The notes: generated by a model not told the origin, from the sequence alone. Shown: positions 26,576 through 35,889, numbered from the stretch's first letter. The stretch is 64,000 nucleotides of DNA from Polyangiaceae bacterium (GCA_947475525.1 CANJMI010000008.1:62001-126000); one strand, 5' to 3'. Numbers and translations are program-made.

Positions 26576-27640
26576 TCATTGCGTCTTTTTGATCGCCGCG
26601 GTCATGGCCGCCGCCGCCGCCTCGACGAGGGGCACAACCTTCGCGTAATCCATCCGCGTCGGGCCGAGCACGCCTACGGTACCAAAGGTGCCATCCGCAC
26701 CGTAATGGGCAGAGACGAGACTCAGGTGGGCCGCGCCGAGGTCCGCGGTGTCACCGCCCTCGTTGCCGATGTGAACCGTTGGAGCGCCAGCGGACATGGT
26801 GCGGTCGAGGAGCGCTATCAACTGAGTGCGGTCATCGAGGGCTCGAATCAACTGCCGCAAGCGTTCGACGTCGGCATACTCGGGGAGCTCGACGAGACGC
26901 TGCCCGCCTTCGATGACAAGTTCGGTGCGTGTGCCGACCACCTCGACGGCGCGCCGGCCGAGGTCAAACGCCCGCCTTCGCAGCTCGTCCACGCGAACAC
27001 GCTCGTCATCCGCGCGCCGCGAGAGCAACTCTCGCAAGGAGGTGAGCGTGCGCCCCTCGACCACGTCGCCGAGAAGCTCATGGATGCGGTTCAAGTCCGA
27101 GTCGCTGAACCGTTCGTCAACGTCAATGAAGCGGTTCTCCACGGTGGCGTCGTGGAAGATGAGAACCGCGAGCACCTGGTTCGCGCGAATCGTGATGAAA
27201 CGCAGTTGAGTCAGCTTGCGCGAGTCTGCGGGAGTGGTCGTGACGATCGCCGCCGCCCCAGAGAGTTCCGATAAAAAAGCCCCCGTCTCGCGCAGGCTGT
27301 CGCTCTCGTGCTCGGTGAATATTTCCTCGAAACGCGCAACCATCTCGCGCTGCTGAGCGTTCGATACGTCCTCGAAGTGGGTGAGCGCGTCGATGAAGGT
27401 GCGGAGTGCGCGCTCGCTTGGTACACGGCCCGCGGACGCGTGTGGCTGCAGCAAATAACCGCCCTCTTCGAGATCAGACAGGACATTGCGAATCGTCGCC
27501 GGACTTAAATCGCTCACGTACTTTCGCGAGAGCGTGCGACTCCCGACAGGCTCACCCGTCGCGATGTACTCCGCTACGAGGGCGAACAAGATCTTGCGGC
27601 TTCGGCTCGCGAGGCCCGTGGGCTTCGACATGGGGGGCAT
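26576..27640 (-). CDS. hrcA: Heat-inducible transcription repressor HrcA
   Basis: Represses heat-shock genes through CIRCE operators in other bacteria. 354 residues from ATG 27640 (nine bases above a second ATG at 27631; a GAG lies close before the first). The N-terminal winged helix has SRKILFALVAEYIATGEPVGSRTLSRKY and LSPATIRNVLSDLEEGGYLLQPHASAGRVPS, both highly typical. The C-terminal dimerisation and GroEL-responsive part includes TTPADSRKLTQLRFITI and IGNEGGDTADLGAAHLSLVSAHYG. It is usually next to grpE-dnaK; here neither is in the window and I see no CIRCE element in the 113-bp upstream region. Confidence 0.93.
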   Translation of the reverse strand: MPPMSKPTGLASRSRKILFALVAEYIATGEPVGSRTLSRKYVSDLSPATIRNVLSDLEEGGYLLQPHASAGRVPSERALRTFIDALTHFEDVSNAQQREMVARFEEIFTEHESDSLRETGAFLSELSGAAAIVTTTPADSRKLTQLRFITIRANQVLAVLIFHDATVENRFIDVDERFSDSDLNRIHELLGDVVEGRTLTSLRELLSRRADDERVRVDELRRRAFDLGRRAVEVVGTRTELVIEGGQRLVELPEYADVERLRQLIRALDDRTQLIALLDRTMSAGAPTVHIGNEGGDTADLGAAHLSLVSAHYGADGTFGTVGVLGPTRMDYAKVVPLVEAAAAAMTAAIKKTQ

Positions 27641-27753
27641 GTTCTCAGACAGCGACGCGCGATGCCACCGCTTCGAATCATTCGAGTCGTTTGCATCCTG
27701 CGCAGAGGACAGCACACTTGGCCCGCCGCCGTTCTTTTGGCACCCTCCTGACG

Positions 27754-28524
27754 ATGCGCGCAAGGTGGCTTTTCGCGGTCGCACTCAGCACGTTGGCGGG
27801 AACGGCCGCGGCGAGTCCGCCCCGCGGCAAGTTGCACGTACGCCGAGCGCACGCACGCCAATCGCTCGCGACGTTCGACGCAGCCGCGGAGACCGCCCCC
27901 TCGTACCGTTACGCAAACCTCTCGAAAGAGGCGTGCCTGGCCGAGCTCACGGAGCGGCACATCGAACACATCGTGGTCCACGAAGCGCCCGGGGTGCTCG
28001 CTCCCGTGCGGCTCCCGAACGGCGTCGGTGGCGTGCGCTACCACACCCGATTGCCAGTGTCGGAACGCGCGACGAGCCCATGGGAGGTATTCGATTGCCG
28101 GCTCGTTCTCGCGCTGGATGAGTTCTCCAAAATCGTGGTCGCGCACGGCTACGACGAAGCCATCACCTACTCGGGCTGGCGTCCGCCCAACAAGGGCTGG
28201 CCCAAAGACAAACTCGCCGTCCGGCACCCAGGTGGGCTCGCAGTCGACATCAAAGAGCTACGCAAGTCGACCGCTCCAAACAACGACGAAACACTCGACG
28301 TCATGAAGGATTACCAGGGCGCGATAGGTTCACCGAGCTGCGGACCGAGCGCGAAGTCACCGCGCCCGGAGTCTCCGAACTCGAGTCAATTGCGGGCCAT
28401 TTTCTGCGAAGCCGTGAGCGCCCGCATGTTCACCTCCATGCTGTCTCCGAACCACGACCGTGCGCACCACAATCACTTTCACCTCGAAGTGACCCCTCAC
28501 GTGACCTGGCGCCTCATAAGGTGA
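27754..28524 (+). CDS. Secreted extensin-like / M15-type metallopeptidase-fold protein
   Basis: 256 residues from ATG 27754; the frame is open further up but the signal peptide (MRARWLFAVALSTLAGTAAAS) begins here. The mature part has the YSGWRPPNK, RHPGGLAVDI (His158, Asp165) and HHNHFHLEV (His241, His243) elements of the extensin-like C / D,D-peptidase M15 fold, with the His-Asp-His zinc ligands in place. It probably acts on peptidoglycan or a related peptide in the periplasm. It is divergent from hrcA across 113 bp. I find no good promoter or Shine-Dalgarno sequence before it. Confidence 0.7.
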   Translation: MRARWLFAVALSTLAGTAAASPPRGKLHVRRAHARQSLATFDAAAETAPSYRYANLSKEACLAELTERHIEHIVVHEAPGVLAPVRLPNGVGGVRYHTRLPVSERATSPWEVFDCRLVLALDEFSKIVVAHGYDEAITYSGWRPPNKGWPKDKLAVRHPGGLAVDIKELRKSTAPNNDETLDVMKDYQGAIGSPSCGPSAKSPRPESPNSSQLRAIFCEAVSARMFTSMLSPNHDRAHHNHFHLEVTPHVTWRLIR

Positions 28525-28550
28525 CGAACGTCTCGCCCAAGCGTTATGCT
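28521..28550 (+). promoter_or_regulatory. Candidate promoter of the first vWA lipoprotein gene
   Basis: GTGACG (28521-28526), an 18-bp spacer and TATGCT (28545-28550), ending eight bases before the ATG at 28559. The -35 box overlaps the stop codon of the previous gene. Confidence 0.4.
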
Positions 28551-28558
28551 CAGTCTTG

Positions 28559-29776
28559 ATGCGTCCATTCGGCTTCTGCTTTCTCATCGCCGCCTCCACA
28601 CTCATCCTCCCGGTCGCCTGCGACACCGGGGGTGAAACGGCGACACCGCCGTGCATAGGGGCCACAGGCGGAGGCGGGCAGACGGCCAGCGGGAACCCCG
28701 CTTCCTCGACCACGAGCGGCGTTGGCGGCGGGCTTGTCGCGGGCTGCCAGCCCCCGTGTGCGGCGGGCTCGATCTGCAGCGCGGCGAATACGTGCATCCC
28801 CGAAGGGACGTGCGTCGATGCCGAGGACTGCGCCGCGGGGCTCACGTGTGACGCCACCACGAAGACGTGCGTTCCGGGCGGAAACTGCGGCTCACAAGAA
28901 GCGTCGGCCGCGCTGTTGTCCCCTAATTTGCTGATGGTGCTCGACCGTTCGTGCTCGATGATGAGCAAGGTCAACGGCGTGACGAAGTGGCAAATCGCGC
29001 TCGCCGCCATCGGCACCATGATGACGGCCTACCAAAATAAAATTCGATTCGGGCTCACTCTCTTTCCCGACCTCGTGGCGCCGGACTGCGGACAAGCGGT
29101 GATTCCGTTCCCTCCCACCGTCGGCAACGAGCTTCCGATCGCGAACTTCTTGTTCAACGCGCTGAGTTTCGTGAACCCATTTTATCCGAAAGGACCGTGC
29201 GTCACGAACATCGACACCGCCATGCTGCAAGCCTCGACCGAACCCGCTCTCACCGATCCAACACGAGAGAATTTCGTGATGTTGATCACCGACGGGGCGC
29301 AGTGGAAGGGATGCTCGCTCGGTGGCGCAGACGCCGGAACCGAGGCCACCATCACCGCGCTCCTCGCCGCCGGGGTGAAGACGTTTGTGATTGGTTTTGG
29401 CGGCAGCGACATCGACCCGCAAGCGCTGAACGCCTTCGCGGATGCCGGTGGTGTCGGCGTGAACAACGGGATGATCCACTACTACAACGCCGCCGATGCC
29501 GTCTCACTCGACCAAGCGCTCGCGGCGATCGCAACGCAAGCGATGAGCTGCACCTACGTGCTCGATAAACCCATCGACGATCCCGACCAACTGTTCGCGT
29601 TTTTCAATAATGATCCAGTGAAGGTCCCTCGCGACGAGACTCACCTGAACGGCTGGGACTACGACGCCGCCACGAACTCCGTCACCTTCTATGGCCCCTA
29701 CTGCGACCAATTGAAGGCCGGCAAGGTGACCGACGTCGACCTCGTCAACGGCTGCAGCGAGCCTACCCCAGGGTGA
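28559..29776 (+). CDS. von Willebrand A lipoprotein, first of a tandem pair
   Basis: 405 residues. The signal peptide ends in LPVAC (Cys21). A Gly/Ser linker and a short EGF-like Cys module (CQPPCAAGSICSAANTC, EDCAAGLTCDATTKTC) precede a vWA domain. Its MIDAS appears as VLDRSCSMM, then GPCVTNIDTAM and MLITDGAQWKG. A C-terminal tail with DDPDQLFAFFNNDPVKVPRD and GWDYDAATNSVTFYGPYC is shared with the next gene. It is probably surface-exposed and adhesive or metal-binding; no enzymatic motif is seen. The ATG at 28559 is used rather than the TTG three bases up, since the -10 box lies eight bases before it. Confidence 0.8.
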   Translation: MRPFGFCFLIAASTLILPVACDTGGETATPPCIGATGGGGQTASGNPASSTTSGVGGGLVAGCQPPCAAGSICSAANTCIPEGTCVDAEDCAAGLTCDATTKTCVPGGNCGSQEASAALLSPNLLMVLDRSCSMMSKVNGVTKWQIALAAIGTMMTAYQNKIRFGLTLFPDLVAPDCGQAVIPFPPTVGNELPIANFLFNALSFVNPFYPKGPCVTNIDTAMLQASTEPALTDPTRENFVMLITDGAQWKGCSLGGADAGTEATITALLAAGVKTFVIGFGGSDIDPQALNAFADAGGVGVNNGMIHYYNAADAVSLDQALAAIATQAMSCTYVLDKPIDDPDQLFAFFNNDPVKVPRDETHLNGWDYDAATNSVTFYGPYCDQLKAGKVTDVDLVNGCSEPTPG

Positions 29777-29800
29777 CCGTGCGCACGCGCCCGTGATAGT
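29773..29800 (+). promoter_or_regulatory. Candidate promoter of the second vWA lipoprotein gene
   Basis: GTGACC (29773-29778), a 16-bp spacer and GATAGT (29795-29800), ending eight bases before the ATG at 29809. The layout mirrors that of the first vWA gene, including overlap of the -35 box with the preceding stop codon region. Confidence 0.35.
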
Positions 29801-29808
29801 CTCCTCGG

Positions 29809-31017
29809 ATGAGGCTAGGCATCGCACTCAGCGCTTCGACATTGTCTCTCGGCGTGCTCGCGGCGCAAGCCTGCGGCAGCACGGACACCAACCCATTCAC
29901 GAGTGGTGCCGGCGGCGCGTCGACCTCGGCGGTCACGAGCGCGTCCAGCGATTCGTCAGGGATCGGTGGCGGACTCGGCGCTGGCTGCACGCCACCGTGC
30001 GACGCGGCGGAGTTTTGCGGCGTCGCGGGGACGTGCCTACCCGACGGCTCCTGCGCCGACGACGAAGACTGCGCCATGGGGCTCGCTTGCGACATGGCCA
30101 CAAGCACGTGCATCCCCGGCAGTGAGTGTGGCGCACAAGAAGAGTCGGCGAAGGTCGTGCCCCCCAATTTGCTGATCGTGCTCGATCGCTCCTGTTCGAT
30201 GACGTCGGCGGTGAACGGCAAGTCGAAGTGGGCGATCGCCGTCGCTGCGCTCAATGGCATGATGGTCAGCTTCAAGGACGACATTCGGTTCGGCCTCACG
30301 CTCTTCCCCGACAAGGTCAACCCGACTTGCGGGCAGGACAAGATCCCGTTCTCGCCGGCACAAGGCAACGAGGCCGCGATTACGGCGCTCTTGACGAGCG
30401 CGCTTGTGAAAGGCGACGTGAACTACCCGGCCGGCCCATGCGTCACCAACATCGACACCGCGCTGCTGCAAGCGCAGGGAGAGCCGGCGCTGATGGATCC
30501 GCTGCGCGCGAGCTACGTGATGCTCGTTACCGACGGTGCGCAGTCCGGCAATTGCACCCTTGGCGGTGGCGATATGGGCACAGCGCAAGTGATAACCGCG
30601 CTCTTGGCCGCGAAGGTGAAGACCTTCGTCATCGGCTTTGGCGGGACGGGCATCGACAAGACCGCGCTGAACACGTTCGCCGATGCGGGCGGAGCTCCGG
30701 TGAACAACGGCACGATTCATTACTACGACGCGGGTGACGCCGCCGCGCTCGAGCTTGCGCTCACCGCGATCGCCGCCGAGACGCTGAGTTGCACCTATGC
30801 GCTCGACCAAAAGGTGGACGATCCCGACCAACTCTTCGTGTTTTTCGACAACGATCCGAAAGCTATTCCGCGTGATCCGACCCACACGAACGGCTGGGAT
30901 TACGACGCGGCCACGAACAGCATCACCTTCTATGGCGCGGCGTGCCAGGACCTCAAAGACGCAAAAGTGAAGGACGTCGACATCGTCTACGGTTGCGCGG
31001 CCCCAACGCCTGGCTGA
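29809..31017 (+). CDS. von Willebrand A lipoprotein, second of a tandem pair
   Basis: 402 residues, a close paralogue of the gene just upstream across the whole length. It has a signal peptide with Cys22 (LAAQAC, an acceptable lipobox), a Ser/Gly linker, a Cys module (CTPPCDAAEFCGVAGTC, EDCAMGLACDMATSTC), a vWA MIDAS (VLDRSCSMT, GPCVTNIDTAL, VTDGAQSGNC) and the shared tail (DDPDQLFVFFDNDPKAIPRD, GWDYDAATNSITFYG). The pair clearly arose by tandem duplication. The linker and Cys module have diverged more than the vWA core. Function is unknown. Confidence 0.8.
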   Translation: MRLGIALSASTLSLGVLAAQACGSTDTNPFTSGAGGASTSAVTSASSDSSGIGGGLGAGCTPPCDAAEFCGVAGTCLPDGSCADDEDCAMGLACDMATSTCIPGSECGAQEESAKVVPPNLLIVLDRSCSMTSAVNGKSKWAIAVAALNGMMVSFKDDIRFGLTLFPDKVNPTCGQDKIPFSPAQGNEAAITALLTSALVKGDVNYPAGPCVTNIDTALLQAQGEPALMDPLRASYVMLVTDGAQSGNCTLGGGDMGTAQVITALLAAKVKTFVIGFGGTGIDKTALNTFADAGGAPVNNGTIHYYDAGDAAALELALTAIAAETLSCTYALDQKVDDPDQLFVFFDNDPKAIPRDPTHTNGWDYDAATNSITFYGAACQDLKDAKVKDVDIVYGCAAPTPG

Positions 31018-31134
31018 ATGCTCGAGCGCCCGCGAACACCGCGACGGCCGATGGAGAATCGGCATTGGCTCTCGGGGAGTTTGACGCCGCAGGCTGCGCG
31101 CCTCTCGCGAATCGGTGATAGACAACGAGCACAC

Positions 31135-32076
31135 ATGGTCTCAGGTGCTCCGCGCAGGTGGCCGATTCTCCTCGTCGCATGCTCGAGCGCGCTTCTCGCT
31201 TGCCGGAGCGGAGACGACCACGCGCCACCACACGACGCGGGTGTGAGCGCAGCGGCCTCTGCCATTGGAAGTGCGTTGCCTGAACCGAGCGCGACCGGCA
31301 TCGCGAGCGCGGCGGCCGTCCCCACGCCGGTAGCCGCGTGCCCAGCCTTTGAAGTGTGGCTGCCTGCCACGAGCAGCGAAGGCTTTTGGATGGGCTCGGG
31401 CTCACTCGGGAACGATCCGAAGCACCGCGTCGTTTTAACGAAGCCGTTCTGCATCGACGCCACCGAAGTCACGGTCCGCGCCTACAAAACCTGCGTGGAT
31501 GAAGGCGCGTGCGAACCGCCGCGCACATGGGGCATGTGGATAAACTTCCCGACCAAGCTCGACCACCCGGTGAACAAGGTCGGCTGGCGCGCGGCACGGA
31601 CCTTCTGCAAACACGCGGGTAAAGACCTTCCGACCGAAGCACAGTGGGAGTGGGCCGCAACCGGCGACGATATGCGCCCTTGGCCCTGGGGCACCGAGTC
31701 GCCGACGTGCGAGCACGCAGACTTTACACCGGGGCTCCTCGAGAGCCCCTCGTCCGACGATGGATGTCGCGGCGGAGGCACGTCGCCCGTCGGAACTTCA
31801 CCCCGAGGCGATCACGTCTGGCCGAGTGGAAACGTGCACGATCTCGCGGGAAATGTTTGGGAGTGGACGCTCGACAACTACGTCGCGGTGAGCCCGAAGA
31901 TAGGTTCCACGACCGAAATAGACCCTCTCTTTATGCGCAACGAAGCGGCCCCGCATGTGGCGCGCGGCGGCGGATGGAACCGCAGCGCGAAAGGCATCCG
32001 CTCGCAATTTCGTGCTGGCTCACCCGTGGATTACCAGGTTCCCGGCCTCGGATTTCGCTGCGTGCGCGCGCTGTGA
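31135..32076 (+). CDS. SUMF1/formylglycine-generating-enzyme-like lipoprotein
   Basis: 313 residues from ATG 31135, which gives a signal peptide ending in LLAC (Cys23); the longer frame from 31018 has no signal features. After an Ala/Ser linker, the domain shows FWMGSGSLGNDPKHRVVLTKPFCID, ATEVTVRAYKTCV, LPTEAQWEWAA, GNVHDLAGNVWEWTLD, VARGGGWNR and GLGFRCVRAL. These are the hallmarks of the FGE-sulfatase/SUMF1 fold. The copper-binding Cys pair of true formylglycine-generating enzymes is not obvious, so it may be a non-catalytic ligand-binding variant. It follows the two vWA lipoproteins closely on the same strand. Confidence 0.75.
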   Translation: MVSGAPRRWPILLVACSSALLACRSGDDHAPPHDAGVSAAASAIGSALPEPSATGIASAAAVPTPVAACPAFEVWLPATSSEGFWMGSGSLGNDPKHRVVLTKPFCIDATEVTVRAYKTCVDEGACEPPRTWGMWINFPTKLDHPVNKVGWRAARTFCKHAGKDLPTEAQWEWAATGDDMRPWPWGTESPTCEHADFTPGLLESPSSDDGCRGGGTSPVGTSPRGDHVWPSGNVHDLAGNVWEWTLDNYVAVSPKIGSTTEIDPLFMRNEAAPHVARGGGWNRSAKGIRSQFRAGSPVDYQVPGLGFRCVRAL

Positions 32077-32128
32077 GTTGGCGACACGGCGAGAGCGGGC
32101 CCGGGTTAGCGGCGGCTGCGACGGAAGC

Positions 32129-32737
32129 TCATGTGGCGGGAACGATCGGCAGCTCGCGGCGTTGCAGCTCCTTGCCCTGGTCATCCCGCACGATCGCCTC
32201 GAGCTTGCCGCGATCGTCTTGGCGCAGCGTGTTGTAGCCCCAGGTGCGCCATGACCACGATCGGCCGACTTTTTGGGTCAGTGTGGTGCGCGATTTCCCG
32301 TTCACTCGAAGTTCGATCGTGATGCAGCGCTCGCGTCCACTTCGATTGCGCAAGACGATGTGAGTGTGCACGCGCTGACCGGGCCGCGCGACCGAGAGAT
32401 TGACGCGCGCATCTTTGCCTTCGACCGAATCGGTGAAAGCAAATCGCAAGATGTCGAGCGGTTTCAAGGTCGGGTCTTTTGGCGCGCACGCCGCCTTGGC
32501 CGCGGCGCTCGGCTCCGCGGCGTCGGGCTCATCATCGACGGTCTCAAGCTCGCTCGGTGCAGGCGCGCTCGGCTCCGATGACGGAACTTGGCTTGGCGCG
32601 GGAGCCGAGGCCACAGGAGCTTGAACCGCACTCGCCGAAGCGCTGGCCGTCGAGGCGAACGCCGGCGTTCCAGCACTCGGTTCGCAGGCGAGGAGAAGAA
32701 ACAAAATAGCAGCAAAACACAAGCGATTCAGGATCAT
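32129..32737 (-). CDS. Predicted lipoprotein of unknown function
   Basis: 202 residues from ATG 32737 (a GTG one codon up overlaps the upstream stop; the junction reads GTGATG with the TGA inside). The signal peptide ends in LLAC (Cys18). An Ala/Ser/Pro linker runs to about residue 80. The C-terminal 110 residues form a small beta-rich domain (ILRFAFTDSVEGKDARVNLSV, HTHIVLRNRSGRERCITIEL, SWSWRTWGYNTLRQDD) that looks immunoglobulin-like in pattern, but I do not recognise it. Translational coupling with the glycosyltransferase gene is likely. Confidence 0.65.
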   Translation of the reverse strand: MILNRLCFAAILFLLLACEPSAGTPAFASTASASASAVQAPVASAPAPSQVPSSEPSAPAPSELETVDDEPDAAEPSAAAKAACAPKDPTLKPLDILRFAFTDSVEGKDARVNLSVARPGQRVHTHIVLRNRSGRERCITIELRVNGKSRTTLTQKVGRSWSWRTWGYNTLRQDDRGKLEAIVRDDQGKELQRRELPIVPAT

Positions 32738-34404
32738 CACGGGCGCGGGCCTCCTCGGTCGCGGCTGTCCGTCAGCTCATCGACCACGGCGGTCGTGAGC
32801 GCGAGGATCCCCGGCAGCAAACGCTCCGCCGCGGGCTCGACGAGCCGTTCGACCTTATCGAGCTTTCCCGCACGAAGCCAATGGGCCACGAGCCGTCGCG
32901 CCGTGCCACGCGTGATCGGACAACGGAGGCCGCGAGCCATTGCGCCGGTGACGGCCGTCGTGCCTCCACTTGCAAGCTCCGCAAGTTGGCCGAGCGGCCC
33001 CGGCGCGGACACGGGTCTGTCGAGGAACGAACCGAGCGCGACGAGGGCATCGTGATACCGCTCGCGGCGGTGTGGAGCGACGAAGCCCCCGCCGAGTAAC
33101 GACTGCGCTTTCGCAAGCCACTGGCCCATCGCATCGAAGCTTCCGGCAGCCTCGGCGGCGAGAGCCGCAAGCGTCCAACCATCCGGCTTGTCATCGAGCT
33201 GCGACGTGACTTCTCGAAGCGCCTTCGTCGTCTCGCCGCACGCGAGCAGCGCCTCCACGCGTCCCCACCGAGCCTCGCAAGCCGTGGCGTTCTCCGCGAG
33301 CGCCCAATCAAATGCAGCGAGGGCCTCAACCTCGCGCCCGAGCAAGAGGAGCACCGTCCCCCGCCGGATCTGCGCCGCCCACCCCGCACCGCCCTCGATG
33401 AATTTTTGCAGGTAGACGCCCGACACACAGCCGATAGCCGCCACATAATCCACGAGCGCGGCTTCGAGGTAATCACGGCGCTGAAGCTCCGTCGCGCACT
33501 GCAAGCCCACCATTTCAGAGGCGCAGCCGCGAATGAAAAAAACGTCCGGGTGGTCCGCGAGGAGCCGCGTCGCAACGGCCATCGTCTCGAGCGCGGCGTT
33601 CGGCTCGCCGGCCTGCACCTCGAGCCATGCGCGTGCGGTGACGAGGCGAAGTGCGGGCAAGTCGAGGGTCTTCGCTCCACCGACGAGCACAGCCCAACCG
33701 CGGTCGGCGACCTCTCGCGCACGCGCCCGGTCACCGGCGTCGAAGTACTCATGGGCGAGGTACCCGTAAGGCGCCACGTCATTCGGCGTCTCAGCGCACG
33801 CGCGTTCGAGCAGGCGGATGTTGCGACGACTCTTGTCGCGAAGCGCTCGCAGGTCCGGAACCGCACCGAGGTGAACGATGTCGACGCTGGGTAGAAGCTT
33901 CGGCCTGCGTCCGTTTGAAAACAACCACTCGCCGACGTTCTCGTGGACGATGCCGGTAAAGCGCAAGTCGGGCGTCCGTCGCATCAAACGCGGCAAATAC
34001 GCGGCATCACCGACGCGACAGGTTCCCCGCGCGACCGCGTCGATCTCGGCATCGAGGCGCGTCGCCGTGGAGAGGCGCAGCATTCCACAATCGAAGTCAT
34101 CCTCCGCCACAGCGCGCCGCAAGGCCTCGCGCGCCCCTTGAGTGAGCCGTTCATCCGCATCGAGCACGAGCACCCAATCACATGCACACTCCGCTATCGC
34201 GCGGTTGCGAGGCGCCGAGAAGTCATCCGACCATGCCTGCTCGAAGACCCGTGCTCCGGCCGCACGAGCAAGCGCGATCGTCGCATCCTTACTCCCCGTG
34301 TCGACGACGACGATCTCGTCTACCGCTCCTGCCACCGACGCGAGGCAAGCGGGGAGCAGCGACTCTTCGTCGCGCACGATCATGCAGAGAGAGATGGTCG
34401 CCAT
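32737..34404 (-). CDS. Family 2 glycosyltransferase with TPR-like C-terminus
   Basis: 555 residues. The N-terminal 240 or so show a GT2 (GT-A) domain: ISLCMIVRDEESLLPACLASV, DEIVVVDTGSKDATIALA, FSAPRNRAIAECACDWVLVLDADERL (DxD-type motif) and RFTGIVHENV. The remainder is an alpha-helical repeat region rich in Ala/Leu with TPR spacing (DVAPYGYLAHEYFDAGDRARAREVADRGW). GT2-TPR fusions of this kind typically add sugars to peptide or lipid acceptors; the acceptor is unknown. A TAACGT box lies 11 bases before the ATG. A lipoprotein gene overlaps its end. Confidence 0.82.
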   Translation of the reverse strand: MATISLCMIVRDEESLLPACLASVAGAVDEIVVVDTGSKDATIALARAAGARVFEQAWSDDFSAPRNRAIAECACDWVLVLDADERLTQGAREALRRAVAEDDFDCGMLRLSTATRLDAEIDAVARGTCRVGDAAYLPRLMRRTPDLRFTGIVHENVGEWLFSNGRRPKLLPSVDIVHLGAVPDLRALRDKSRRNIRLLERACAETPNDVAPYGYLAHEYFDAGDRARAREVADRGWAVLVGGAKTLDLPALRLVTARAWLEVQAGEPNAALETMAVATRLLADHPDVFFIRGCASEMVGLQCATELQRRDYLEAALVDYVAAIGCVSGVYLQKFIEGGAGWAAQIRRGTVLLLLGREVEALAAFDWALAENATACEARWGRVEALLACGETTKALREVTSQLDDKPDGWTLAALAAEAAGSFDAMGQWLAKAQSLLGGGFVAPHRRERYHDALVALGSFLDRPVSAPGPLGQLAELASGGTTAVTGAMARGLRCPITRGTARRLVAHWLRAGKLDKVERLVEPAAERLLPGILALTTAVVDELTDSRDRGGPRP

Positions 34405-34482
34405 CGGACGGGGCCACGTTAGTCGAAGAACGGCAACCGAAAGACTGTGAATTGGCGCGTGCGGAAGGCTTCGATGGCGGGC

Positions 34483-35889
34483 CTAGAAGGCGTCGCCGCC
34501 GCACTCGATTTTGACCTGCACCTTGGCGGTCGCATCGGCTTCGACGAGCACGCAGGTGAGAGGGCAGAGGAAGATCTTCCCCTTTTCTTTGTCGATGTAG
34601 AACTCGTTCTTCTTGCCGCTACACGCAGCGGGCGACGCCGCCTGCACGAACTCCTCGGCCATTCCCATGCCGCTCGGCGTGTAGAGAAGCGAGACCGTCT
34701 TCAGATCGAGTTCCTGGTTGTCCTTGGGCTTCGGAAGCTCAATCTCGCAGGGGATCTTGGTTCCAGAGACGACCCCTTTGGCGATCGCCGTGAAGATCGC
34801 GTCGAAGCCGTTGAGTTCGCAGACGGGGAAGCGAAGGCCGCCTGTCCCCTTCGCGAGGTACTGGTACCCCATCGCCGCGGATACAGCCGAGGGGCACTCA
34901 TCTTGGGTCACCCCTTCGGTCGGTAGGAAGGGGTCGAGCGGGCTTGCTTGCGGGGCGATCGGCTGGGCGCTATCGACGTTTTTTGCGAGGTTTTTCGCTT
35001 GCAGGCCGATCAGTCCAAAGAACTGATAGTTGCGTGCCGCGCTCGTACCGAACTGTTGCGGGGCGAGCCCCAGGAGAGCCTTGTCGAAAGCGATCGCCAT
35101 CTGTTTCGCGCCGGCGGAGGTCGACTTATCGTCGAACTCGATCGGTGTGTCGCCCCCGAGCCATGTACACGAGGGGCGGTCGTCCGTGATGAACAGCAAC
35201 ACCTTCGCGGCCTCGGGTCGAAGCCACTCGACCCATCCGTTCGGCGCGAGATTGAAGTCATCTTTTTTGGTACCGTAGAGCGAGTCGAGCACGAGACAGA
35301 GCGAGTCATTGCTCTGGGGATAACCGCTCATACTGTACTGGTAGAACTTGCCGGGGTTCGTTCCCGGCGGCTTCGAGCCAATGGTCGCGCAGCCACCTTT
35401 GGGGATCGTGCTGAGCGGCGCTTCGACACACAGCTCGAATGTGCCCGGACCGTGATCGACGAGCATGATGATTCGGTAGTCGACCCCGCTTTGACTGATG
35501 ATCTGGGCGAAGTTGAGGTTGATATTTTTCTCGATACTCGCGATCTCCTCGCTCATCGAACCGGACACATCGACGACGAAGATGATGTCGACCGGCTTGA
35601 CCGTCACGTTCGCGGCCACCACGGCATCGGCACAGGAGCCACCTGCGCCTACGCTGCCACCTTGGCCCGCCGCGAAGGTCGGACTCGCGCCGCCTACACC
35701 CGCGCCGCCTACACCCGAACCGGCGAGCCCCCCGGAGCCCCCTGCTGCGACGGCCGATGAAACCGACGACGCTCCCCCACCCGCTCCGGCTGAAGTAGGC
35801 GCCTCGTCCGAGCCGCAAGAAACGAGCGAGCTCCCTCCTGCGAGGACAACCATGGCGGACGCAGCGATCGCGGAACGTAGGTAGTTCAT
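34483..35889 (-). CDS. von Willebrand A lipoprotein
   Basis: 468 residues. The signal peptide ends in LVSC (Cys25), followed by a Gly/Ala/Ser linker with a 15-bp repeat (35687-35716). A vWA domain has a perfect MIDAS (FVVDVSGSMSEE) and later VLLFITDDRPS. Several Cys pairs near the end (CELNGFDAIF, CEIELPKPKD, SPAACSGKKNEFYID, CPLTCVLVEADATAKV) suggest disulfide stabilisation. It is less similar to the tandem vWA pair at 28.5-31 kb than they are to each other. Probably a surface or periplasmic binding protein. It is divergent from the 1407-residue membrane protein across 185 bp, where I see no certain promoter. Confidence 0.8.
   Translation of the reverse strand: MNYLRSAIAASAMVVLAGGSSLVSCGSDEAPTSAGAGGGASSVSSAVAAGGSGGLAGSGVGGAGVGGASPTFAAGQGGSVGAGGSCADAVVAANVTVKPVDIIFVVDVSGSMSEEIASIEKNINLNFAQIISQSGVDYRIIMLVDHGPGTFELCVEAPLSTIPKGGCATIGSKPPGTNPGKFYQYSMSGYPQSNDSLCLVLDSLYGTKKDDFNLAPNGWVEWLRPEAAKVLLFITDDRPSCTWLGGDTPIEFDDKSTSAGAKQMAIAFDKALLGLAPQQFGTSAARNYQFFGLIGLQAKNLAKNVDSAQPIAPQASPLDPFLPTEGVTQDECPSAVSAAMGYQYLAKGTGGLRFPVCELNGFDAIFTAIAKGVVSGTKIPCEIELPKPKDNQELDLKTVSLLYTPSGMGMAEEFVQAASPAACSGKKNEFYIDKEKGKIFLCPLTCVLVEADATAKVQVKIECGGDAF

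Noticed and set aside
27673-27685. Inverted repeat TCGAA-TCA-TTCGA upstream of hrcA as a CIRCE operator
   Set aside because: Arms are too short and do not match TTAGCACTC; the spacer is three bases, not nine.
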